Shown here piece by piece: positions 1 to 10,700 of a DNA stretch of 64,000 bases. The translations under genes were made by a program, and so were the position numbers. Origin of the DNA: Oncomelania hupensis (Eukaryota; Mollusca; Gastropoda; Littorinimorpha; Pomatiopsidae); assembly GCA_036898135.1 (NCBI GenBank), contig CM072515.1, positions 54,631,736 through 54,695,735 of the forward strand, given 5' to 3'. The notes under the pieces are model-generated. The model did no database searches. It was not told the DNA's origin and saw nothing but the letters and a program-made list of their open reading frames with translations. Each line of letters begins with the position of its first letter. Positions within the stretch are counted from its first letter, which is position 1.

Positions 1-18
1 AGTCGTTAAGAAGCTTAC

Positions 19-2217
19 AGTTTTTGTTTTTGAAGATGTTCATGACTGGCAGGATCTGTCTGTAATAGGGAACGAGGGCTTCACCAATGAGGTCGGTCGA
101 GACAACCAGGTGCTGTAAGACTTTCAGTACAGTACACAAGACCTTGTGGTTCCTCATGCTCAGTGCATCTGAAAAAAAAATTTTTTTAATAAAAGAATGT
201 AAAAACTCATAATCTGAAGGTAAAACACAAACCTTTGGGCTGGCCAAGCACAAAATTTAAATGTTGAAAAGTTATGAGGCACGAGCCAATTAATTCTTTC
301 CAACACTTCACACAAAATGAATTACATGTATGTTCAGCACAAAGAATTAGAGGTTCTCATCCCTGAAGGCTTTAATAATTTGCAACCTTTTTTTCCAATG
401 AACTTATTAGTAAGGAAGAGTCATGGAATATGTTAATGTACAAATGCCTGCTAACTCAATGATGCGCCCAATCCTAATGACCAGCGCAAGGGAGATAATG
501 ACACAAAGATCTGCTTGTCATCAACACTGTAAATAAGACAGAGAATTAAGCAAATGTAAAACTTATTTCCTAGCAATTTTATTCAAAATAATATATTTTT
601 TTTTAAAAAAAAAATCTTGAACGCTCACTTTTGATGGGAATGATGAGCTGTGGGATAACAGGCAAGATTTTGGATCCTCCGTGCTCCAGCATGTCGTGAA
701 CACCTTGCCTGGCGAAGAACTCGTATGGATGTTGTGTCTCGCACAGACCATCGAAGAACAAGGGGAGGTAGTGGTGATAGTCCAACTTTTCAATCTCCAC
801 CTGTGCATGTCGATGAAATCAAGTTATTATATTGCCAAATAACTAAATACATTATCTCCAACTGTGCAAATCAATTAAGAAAAGTTATTATATATTATTG
901 CTAAGGATACATGTGCCATTGTAAACCATACCTTTCTTCTCAAAAATGAGTGGTTGTCATTTAGTTTAGTACTAGGGATGCTGAAAGTATTTGCTTGGTT
1001 GCCAAATGTGAGTAAGTATCCTTTTGGGCGACCTAGCCATTGCAGCTGACTCACCCGACTGTTCTTATTTGCTGCGCTTCCGTACAGTCTCTCCACCCAT
1101 TTTGGTTTAAATGATTATTTCAAATTTTATAGAAATGCAAACTGTGTCCGGTTACATTTTTTTAAAAGTTATTTGCAGCCTAGTGAGAAATATTGCAGGT
1201 GGGTAATGCCTGAGTTACTAGCTTGGTGGGAGAGTTGATATTTCTGGCTTTCTGCTCACACCATTTGTAGCATTTCATAACTTAACTGAACTAAGCTACG
1301 TTATCTTACCTTCCATGCAATCTTGTTTCCCTTTGTGTCATGCTCCAATGCAATGGGGAAGTCACCACGTTCGTAGAACTTTCTGAAGCTGGTGGGAGGC
1401 ATTGTTCTGGGTTTGAAGGCACCAGCCTGTGGAGGGCCAGGAACCTGCACAAACAGTCAACAATGGCGTCTTCTTTGACTCCGAGCCATAGGCCAAACAG
1501 GGATTACAATCTCAAATATGTTAAAATACACCTTATTTTAAAATAAATTAACAATCTGATCAACCTAAGATCAAGAAAAAAAAAAGTATTATTTTTATAT
1601 ATAATAGTGCTTTTACTAGGTCAAAAAACTACTCAAGGTGAAGGACAAACACTGCATCTAACTCAAGCACGTAAAGTGCCAACTTCCTACTTTATGCACA
1701 AACACCACATACAATTGAGTTGTCCTGGCCTGCACTGAGCATGTTTAGTGTAATTGGTCAGAATATATATATATATATACTCTTATACGCACTGGAATGT
1801 GTCAACATTTTTACTTGTGACGGAAAGAGCGCTATTTAAGTGCAAGGGTTCAGGTAAGGGTTAGTTGCAGTTCTATCACTAGCCATTGCCCTAATCCTTT
1901 CCGCCCCAAAAACCCATCTGCCTTCTTGGATTCTTAAATTGTATGAAACCAAGTGAGGACGCTATCCGGCATCAATAAACGGTTCGAAAATATTCCCAAA
2001 CGGTTGGTAAAAGTCCCCTGACCTAGATACAACTAAGCGTGACCTACTTCGTCGCCTAGAGGGGACGAAAGTTACTTTTTTCTCAAGTTTCTTTAAGTAC
2101 TCCGGGGCCTCCCGTTATCTGTCAACTTGGAAATGTTGACACTTTCCGGGAGGCCGTTGCACAACTACCGTTGTACTAACGGTTGTGCTAGGTTGACACA
2201 TTCCGGTGTATATGAGG

Positions 2218-2259
<42 letters not shown>

Positions 2260-2543
2260 GAACGCATATCTATATCTTAGTTTAAAATGTTCCAACAAAG
2301 GTAAAGAACAAATGGGACCATGCTTGAATAAAAAAAAATGTAGTATTTGAATTTAAGCTAAATGAAATTCACTATAATTGTGAACTAAAAAGCTAAATTT
2401 GAAACAAAAACATTGGATGACTATTAAATTTTTAATAAAAAATCTAGCGCAAACTAAACCAGATAATTTGGTGTTCTTTTTCAACAACTCCATACATGTT
2501 TCACTCCAAATAATGGAATTATCACAATTCAGAAATCAGAGAA

Positions 2544-2622
<79 letters not shown>

Positions 2623-4510
2623 CTAAGATAGAAAAATGATTTTAAAAAAAATAAAAGGAAAGACATTAGAAATAAAAACAACCATAGATCATTAGAACCC
2701 ATGAGCTAGCTATAAGACAGTAAACCAATTTTATTTTTAAAAATAAGACTAAAAAAGTTAATGAAAAAAGACACTATTTTCTAACAAAATTATAAGAGAA
2801 CTGTACAAATCATAATTTTGTTTTTTCTTCTGAAAAATTTTCAGGACATTGCAATCAAATTTGTGAACAAGATACTTGAAATATAATATGGGAAATGTAG
2901 ATAAAATATGAAACAACATGGAAACAGTTTGTCTATTTTGATTAAATTCACACAGCACTCAAGAACGCCAAATATACAATAGACCAGCTAGCTCAATTAC
3001 GTATAATATACGAATTAACATATCAGAAAGGTGACAATTCTGCAGGCAAGGGCTTGAGGAGAGGAGCTGAAGGGTCAAATTCATGTTGCTTTCCAGTATT
3101 CAGAATATCAGAAAATATATGCATTCTATAAACTGCAAGGTATGTGCAAAACACTGCAAAAAATATAATGCAAACATAATATGCAATCATTTTTTTTTTT
3201 TTTTTTACAGTTGACAAAACTAGCAGTAATGCTTCACTCCACACACAAGCAATAATAAACAACAGACTAACCTATGCGTGTAGATAACACAAAATGCAAT
3301 ATAAGAGAGGACAGAGAATGAATGGGCAAATGGTGAATCTCCTGAGAAATTTAAAGATGTTGTAAATGTTTGAATGATAAAGTTTAAGAGATCAAGTTTT
3401 CAAATCTAAAAATAATAACTAGTGTAATAACATATACAACAGCTAGAAAGGATATGCTATCAGAATCTAATAATGTATTCACTAAATTGGATCAAGTTTA
3501 ATGTAAGTTATAGATTAAAAGGTTGTTTTTAAACTATACATACAAACGAAAAGAGTTTTCTGTAAGTTAAAACATGTTAAGTTTCAGTATAGATACAAGT
3601 GAAATTAGAAAGTATTCACGTTAACACCAGGACATGCTAACCTCCAGTGATACAAAGCTATTACTTCCCTAGTTAATTATTATAGAAATGTAGAAAGAAT
3701 AAAGCCTTTGGGCAATTATTGTGAACTGTGGATTGCATTACGTGTAAAATGCCAAAGTGATCACACATGTGGTATATAGCTGCATAGCCAAGAAGCCACT
3801 CTGATGTACACACTGAAAAAATCAAATGGTTTGGAAAAATGCAAAGCGATTGGTACCTTACTCTGTTAGCAAAATGATGTAACCAAGTTGTCTGCTCCGA
3901 AAACAACTATGATCCTTAAATTTCAACAAACATGTGGTAAAAAGCTGCTTGACCAATTTTGAAATGGTTAAGCAAAGGGTTAAACGCACCCCTTTTTTAA
4001 TTTTTTTAAAGTGTCATGGAACTATTCCACGGTAAGTTTCTCCGACATGCCAGAACGGCAGAAGCATACTACAATACGATTTCCTATGTAGCGGCACGAT
4101 TTAAATGTTATTAGCTCCGTATCCGTACTTGACATGCGTACAAAATCTTCCTCTCAAATGCCATAATGATCAACACGATTGATTGTGGGCGTATACGGCA
4201 AGACAAGACAAGATACGTACATCATGATTATGTCATGGCATTGTTGTAATTACATGTTTCAAGACACCTATTACCGAACTTCCAAAGAAAATCGAATACA
4301 AACGTTTAACAATTAAAAATGGTGTTACCAGAAACAGCCGAACGAATACAACATTTGTTAGATCGCTATCCTTGCATTTTTCAAACTCACCGTTTGGTTT
4401 AGTTTATTGTAGACATCACTCTTCTTTGTGAAAGCAAAGACGTCTTCTTTTTTCGTTCGTGTTACCTTGCCCTTGAATTGTTCCTGCTGCTTTGACTGAC
4501 TCTTGATCAT
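19..4510 (-). CDS. PACRG: PACRG, parkin co-regulated gene protein (partial, 3' end outside window)
   Basis: Coding exons in transcript order are 4391-4510, 1310-1444, 629-800 and 19-168; the gene continues beyond position 1. All junctions are GT-AG and the phases agree (0, 0, 1, 1). The product starts [16 protein letters not shown] and reaches the family signature blocks [52 protein letters not shown] and [19 protein letters not shown], which match vertebrate PACRG closely as I know it. PACRG is an alpha-helical HEAT/ARM-like microtubule protein of the inner junction of axonemal doublets, needed in cilia and sperm flagella. About 159 codons are present; the last 60 or so residues are missing because the window ends. 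The first exon differs from the vertebrate N terminus, which is variable in the family. The gene is divergent from MRPS15, with the two start codons about 250 bp apart. The large intron 1445-4390 carries a TIR element and an AG array. Confidence 0.95.
1790..2208. mobile_element. non-autonomous TIR element (419 bp) in PACRG intron 1
   Basis: The ends are near-perfect 17-bp inverted repeats: CACTGGAATGTGTCAAC at 1790-1806, and at 2192-2208 the reverse complement of CACCGGAATGTGTCAAC. The element sits between TA-rich microsatellite stretches. It has internal AAGGGTTAG/CCCTAA-like segments and a block resembling the dyads at 43936-44038 (TTCGTCGCCTA). No coding capacity was seen. No clean TSD could be read because the flanks are TA repeats. 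Confidence 0.7.
2219..2621. repeat. TA microsatellite and AG microsatellite in PACRG intron 1
   Basis: A (TA)n run occupies about 2219-2259 and an (AG)n run about 2540-2620. The sequence between them, and on to the first exon, is AT-rich intron in which I see no exon. Confidence 0.9.
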
Positions 4511-4757
4511 TTTGAAGGATGTCTCCTCAGAAAAATCACAGCTAGGAAGGTGACAACAGTCTAAATCGTGTTAGAGACCTATCACTGCAGTCTATGAGGA
4601 GCAAACATGGAGTCGAGCGTCCGTTTCTTGGCGACGAGACAGCGAGTCCCCGGATGAAAATGTTTGTTGACCTTGCTCCCCGACAATGACCTTGAGGCTT
4701 CCCGACTTTCGTTTCCGGAAAGTTTACTTCCTGTGTGAAGGCGAAAGAAGAGACAGC
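4511..4757. promoter_or_regulatory. putative bidirectional promoter between PACRG and MRPS15
   Basis: The PACRG start codon (4510, minus) and the MRPS15 start (4758, plus) are separated by only 247 bp. The interval is richer in G+C than its surroundings, has no evident TATA box, and contains ETS-type core sites TTTCCGGAA (4712-4720) and ACTTCC (4726-4731), motifs common in promoters of mitochondrial-protein genes. A shared TATA-less promoter is inferred from spacing and motifs. Vertebrate PACRG also shares a bidirectional promoter, but there with parkin; here the partner is MRPS15. Confidence 0.6.
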
Positions 4758-7700
4758 ATGACCGCTGTATTTAGAAAAGAAATGTCGACCTTATCTTTCC
4801 TTTTTCGGGGTCTGTGTTTGCGAAATATACAAATTGATGCCATCTGCATTACTCAAAGAGCAATTTCTGGTGGCAGCGTACCGCAGAAGCGTGAAACGAT
4901 CACCACTTATCGAGTTCTTGCGGCTGTACCTTCTCCAAATCTTCATCGAAGTGTCGTCTACAATGGAACTCAAGGTGAAAACATTAAGATTGAATTATGT
5001 TTTGTAACTAATTTTATAAAATAATTGTATGATTTAAACATCATAGCAGCAATGACTGTGTCGTAAAATCATTGTATTTTCTGTACAGTGGTTGTGCGAT
5101 CTATTATTTTCCCCATAAACTGAAACAATTTATTATTAAATAATACTTTGGCGCATATGGAAAATATGACTGTTGGTAATCAACATTTCAATTTTTTTTA
5201 AAGTAAAAGTGCATCTTTATGATTATATTATATAATTATTTCTTCCTCTGGACCTGTGTGTGTGCACGTACAGTATGCTTGTTCGTGTGTATGATACTGG
5301 TAGAAGAACTCTTATGCCCGAGTATACCACTAGACAAAATGAAACTCCTAAAGATTGTTTGCCACTATGTGAAATCTTAAATCAGATGTTACTGGACAAC
5401 TATTAGTATTACCAAAGAGCTTAATGATAGAAAGAGGGGGAACTTGGTACAGAACCGCGAGACGAAAAGTACGAGTTATGCTCCCTTGTCGACATGCTGA
5501 AAATGGCTCGTGGCAGAAAGTCAAAAAGCGACAGAGTGAAACAGGGCAGTGACTTTTGCACAGCCATCAATTGCCATAATGCCAGATACAAGAAAAGTTG
5601 TGTTGGCAAGTCCTTTTTCAAATTTCCAAGAGACAAAGAAAGGTAAATTGCAATTGAAAAACTTCATTTTTTTGTGTTTATGTAGGCCTAAACTAAGACC
5701 GCTGCAGTGTTGTTAGTGTTAAAACAATCGGAGAGCGGCTTGAATGATTCATGTTATACCTATGTGCTAATTCCAAAACAGTTTGCTTGCTGACAGTTTA
5801 CGTTCAACAGGTCGCTCACTGTTTACGTTATTGCTAGGTTGTTTGACTATATTACAGGGTTGCCAACCACTACGGAATTTCCGTAGTTTACTCCGGAAAT
5901 GAATACGCGGCTACGGAGCTACGCAAATCGAAAATTTACTACGGAAAGTCAATTTTCGACGATTGTATTACAGTTTTAACGAGTTTTATTGAGCGCCTGT
6001 TCTTCCCGTAGCACCTCAAGGTCACGGGCATTCGGTTTACGTGCACGGTGTAATAGATCACGCTCCCAGTGCATGTTAGGAAATTCGACCAATCACCGTG
6101 AAGTGGTTTTGCAAACAGCCAATCGGTGCACAAAACCTCGACCTTTCTGTGACACTTTCGTTTCCGGGTCACGTTCTACAGCGCGAGAAGAAAAGTTTGT
6201 GTGCGGCGTATTTTGAATCCATGATGCCTAAAAGAAAGAAAACTAGCGATGAAAGCCCAGAAAAAAAGAAGAGGACAGCAAATCAAGAGAACAGGAAAGA
6301 GTATTCTGAAAAATTTCCGTGCATCACTGCGTCATCGAGATCACACGATGTGACGCGACACATGAATGGCAACCATCACAAAAGTCGTTGCCCTGATCCA
6401 GAAAAGTTAGTCCCTGTTCAGTCGGTAGCCACCTTCTTCAAGCCCGATATGGATCTCTCAATAATTCGTGCGGAAACACTCTTCACGACCTTCGTTGCAG
6501 ACTGTGTACAGTATGCATGTCTTCGTTTAAAAAAAATGCGAGGACGTATGGCTACGGAAAATGTCATAAAACTACTGAAATTCAGAATTTTTACTACTGA
6601 AAACTTTTTTGGGGGGTTGGCAACTCTGTATATTTGTGCTTATATTTCAAAAGTATATGTCAGATTGGCAGTTTGGCTTCGTCAAACTGCTTATGTTAAC
6701 ACGTTAAATTAGACTAAGTCTGTTTTCTCCTCGTGATCAAATACTATGCAAGATAACCCCTTACCTAGGCACAAAAATGGTCCTTGATCTGTTGTAATCC
6801 CTTTTCGTTTGAGTGTAAACGGGAAAAAAAATGTAACGTAGAATCTCAGTCCTTGTTCTGATCTGGGAATTTCTGCGCATTAGATCTATATTGCGTGGAA
6901 TGTTGTAGTCTAGGTTCTGATTGTTCTTTCTGATTAATTAATTATTTTCCATGAAGTGACTGATATTATTAGGCCAGTGATGTGGGAGGTGAGAGGGTTG
7001 GGGGGTAGGGGGACACCTGATATAAATTAAATTCACACTATTAGTGAAACATTTTGTTATTGTGCTTTATTGTGATTAATTGATTGAATGACAGAGCTCT
7101 CTCTTCCCCCAACCCTCCTCCCCCCTCTCTCTCACTCTCTCTCTCTCTCACGATTACGGATTTACACAGTTTCGGATAAATGAAACAGTCTGTCATGCAT
7201 ATTTTAATTTTAAAATATCTGTCGATTAAAAAATAATAAATTCCAGAACAGAAAACGAACCTATGACATACACAAATAAGCAGCATAAAAGCACCTAATA
7301 AATGTCAATAAGTAAACATAAAAAAAAAAAAAAGACAACAGTAACGGAATGTTAATAATAATGATGGTTACAAGTTTGGTTTTTGCAAACGTTGCTATAA
7401 AAATGTTCTTTTGCAATGGCATAGGCTCAATAAGTTACCACGCACAGATCATTCATATAGCAGATGATGAATTATAGCCAGTCCGAGCAAAGGGAAATAA
7501 TCCGTGAGAGCGTCTCGCATTTTTGTATATAACATAATGGAAGTTCCCCCTCTTTCCGTAATAAGCTCTTTGGTATTACTTATGATTTGTGTGACTATTT
7601 CTAAAGCAAATATGGAATTACTTTGTTTCAGTTTCAATGTTTTGGCAGAAAAGAAGTTATGCTAAGACATACTCCACTCCAAGAAAGCCACTTTCTTTTG

Positions 7701-10700
7701 ATTATTCAGGTAAGAGATGCTTATTTCCAAAATGCTTTTTTTTTTTTTTTTTTCCCTTTCTAGTATTATTCTGCCTTTCTCACTGTTGTAATAGTCATTA
7801 TTCTTATGCTTTATTTATTATACAGATTTTTTTTTAATGCTACATTGCACTGTGGGATTTTGAAAAAAAAGAAGAAAACAACCATTCTTGTATCATAATA
7901 ATTTTTATTATTATTAATATTATACAATTGTTTGATGTTTCTGAATTTCACCACTGAAACGGTGAGAGGTGTAAATTATATATATTCTTGATAGTATTGT
8001 GGAGCATCAACTCTAGATGTTTGTGCTACAAATTGGACAATGTGCATTGAGCGTTTTTAGAAACTGTACTAGTCATCATTATCGTTGTTATCATCATTGT
8101 CATCAGCAGCATCTTTAAATAATTACTAATTTTTTTTAATTTTAAATACATGCAGGAGACTTGATGACACAGAAACGCCTCAATCCAGAAGATATTCAGG
8201 CAGATTTTCGTGACTTACCTCAAATAAAGGAGTAAGTCTTTGTGAACTTTGAGATTTAAGATGAATAAAGTTTTATTGTATTGTATTGGTGTACCCAGAG
8301 ACAGCACACATTTTAATCCCCCAGTGGGTGTGCGGGGGTTTCAGTATAAATAGTATCCCCCCTTTCTGGAAATTTAGTGCTTTAAATTCCCACTGTTGCT
8401 TTCTTTCTTCTTTGTTCTTTCTCATTCCTACTCTGTTCTATCAATCTACTATACTATCTTCTTCATCACTAGACCCAGGGCTAGAAATTAACTTTTTTCT
8501 TTGGGGGCCACCGGGCCCCTTGATTGAAAAATTTGAGGGCCCACAAGCAACTTTCGGGGCCCAACTTGAAAAATAATGGAAAAAAAGAAAGAATTATTGA
8601 CAATATAATAAGTAGAAAGTACAATTTGTCTGATAATCTATAATAAAAACAATTGAATTTCCAATTTTGCTGAGTGATGTCATTTTTATTTGCCTTTTCT
8701 TTCACTTTCAAACATTACCAACAAAAAAGGGGAAAACACACACACACACATTCAGTGACACACATATTCCAGTGACTAGTGAGCCTGAAATGGCCATTAA
8801 ACAAAATAGAAAAAAATCAAGTGAGTCTCTTGTATAATACTTTTCAGTTTTGTGACTGAGTATTGCACAATACACATCATTAAATTTTTAATATGAGTAA
8901 CCTAACAAAAAATCTGACCTCAATGCACAAAAGTTCAAAACAAAACCATGAAAGGGAACTAAACTTAACAGTACTCTTCCTCGTTCACTTCAAGGCCATG
9001 CCATGGAAATCTTTTTTTCCACCCTTCATTGTAGTTCCTTGATCTTTTTTCCTCTTCATACTTCTTTTTTCTCTCTTTTTCTTGTTCTTTCCTTTCGTCA
9101 ACGTTTTCTTCTGGCGTCTTTCGCTTCCCAAAAATTGGAAAATACGCCATCGCCGATTGTTTTAGCAACTGTATGGCGACGATATGTAGCCATACTTTCG
9201 TGCTTGCAAAGATGGACATTTTGCGCTTATGTTGTGCCATAGCCTTTTGTTTATTATATTAAAAAGATATTGAAGTGTATATTAAACCTTTGAGTGCAAA
9301 ATTAAAGGGGTTTCGCTTCTTTTCTGGTTCTTTTTTCTGTCCAAATTTAGGGCACCGGTGTGGGTTGCTTCCCTTGGCCCAAATACGAAACTGCCGAGTA
9401 GAGCTAGCTGTAGCAGACGAATTATTTTGCGGGCCAAGCGGGCACTTCGTTTTTCAACTTTCCGAGCCCGAAATCAACTTTGCGGGTTTTTGGCCCCGGG
9501 CCCCCGCTAATTTCGAGCCCTGAGACCAGTTACATACCTTTTTTCTTGAAAACTCTTGTGTGTGAGGTCTGTTGGATCAGCTTGAGAATATTGAAAGCTT
9601 TTTGCCAAATGGTCACTGGGGCTTCCTATGATGTTATTATTTGGCAATGTAGGCATTTTATATAGATATGTGTTTTGTTGATATTTTATAATGATGTTTG
9701 TATTTTTTTTTTTTTGTAAACGAGAGTTGGATAAATTAGAGTATAGCCTCAGCGTCGCCTGCACTGCAGATCTTTTTGCGGATCAAGGGTGAGTCCTCTT
9801 TCAGCGAAGTTGTGGTCTTGATTTTGTGGTCCTGATTCGGCTCTTTGCAGTCCGCTGGACCCTGTAAGCAGTGAATAACTAACTAACACACATTTGACGC
9901 ATCTGGTTGGCAAAATGGCTTAGTTTCCAAACCTGTGTCACGAACGGAGAAAGCCCCTGTGAATCAAAAAAGAGGCTTCTCTTTGTTTTTTGAATTCGAC
10001 AGTTCAGTCTTTACCTTTGGCTCTCACATTTGGGGTTCGCTAACATCATACATAGATGATGAAGGGCTGTCATGGCTAGGAAAATACTTTCATTGACAGA
10101 TATCACTAATGTGATTAGGATTCAGTTTGCTTATAAAATATATAGGTGAGATCTACTTTAAGATGAAATGGGAAACTATTTACTTCCAGTATTTTAGGAT
10201 TCATATTGGCAGCATTTCATAAGTGTATTTCTGCTTCCAGTCTAGGAAAGGAAAAAAAGTTAGTTGTATTTTTATTATGCATGCATTTCATTGTATGCTT
10301 TTTTCTTTTGTTTTCTTTTCTTTTTTTTTTACATTTTGTTTATTTATTTATGTATGTATTTGTTGTAAGTTTATTTACCATTGTTATTTCAAACTTTCTT
10401 GTTTTATTTTCAGTGCTCCAGAAGAGGTCAAAAAACTATGCACCATTGATTTTGCCTCTGGGGTATGTAATTCTTCTTTTTTCTCTTCCTACTTCCATGC
10501 ATATTAGGATCATATTAATACTAATAATAGGATACAATAAAACTCACATGGTGTTAATTTGATAATGCACCATGCAGTAATGAGTACAAACACAAGATGT
10601 GCCTTATTGACTATTGTGCATTGTCTCCCATATTAGCCTAATTAAAGGATTATATTGTGGCTAATGGGAGATATAAATATGACTGTTATGTATTTAGTAG

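Larger units (their letters stand above)
5406..7579 (+). mobile_element. P-element-like transposon remnant inside MRPS15 intron 1
   Basis: The segment is bounded by inverted repeats of about 40 bp. The left end 5406-5445 and the reverse complement of 7541-7579 share the blocks ACCAAAGAGCTTA and GAAAGAGGGGGAACTT, and a further internal GCGAGACG is mirrored at 5457-5464 and 7511-7518. Just inside the left end, in the orientation expected for a P transposase, lies an exon encoding a THAP zinc finger. P elements combine terminal inverted repeats with an N-terminal THAP domain, so a P-superfamily element is the best reading. The catalytic part is absent; a decayed hAT element (5855-6628) occupies the interior. 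No clean 8-bp TSD is visible. Confidence 0.65.
8315..9884 (+). mobile_element. family A retroposon, copy 1 (split by a hAT element)
   Basis: The two halves, 8315-8475 and 9523-9884, align with the family A consensus seen in full at 35238-35948 (GGGGGTTTCAGTATAAATAG, CCCACTTTCTGGAAATTTAG, CTACCTTTTTTCTTGAAAAC). This copy ends in AATAACTAACTAA rather than (AATC)n, as does copy 2, which suggests two subfamilies. It lies in MRPS15 intron 3. Confidence 0.8.

Noticed and set aside
3023..3262. Additional PACRG exon in intron 1
   Set aside because: Open frame without matching splice sites or similarity to PACRG; flanking exons join in frame without it.
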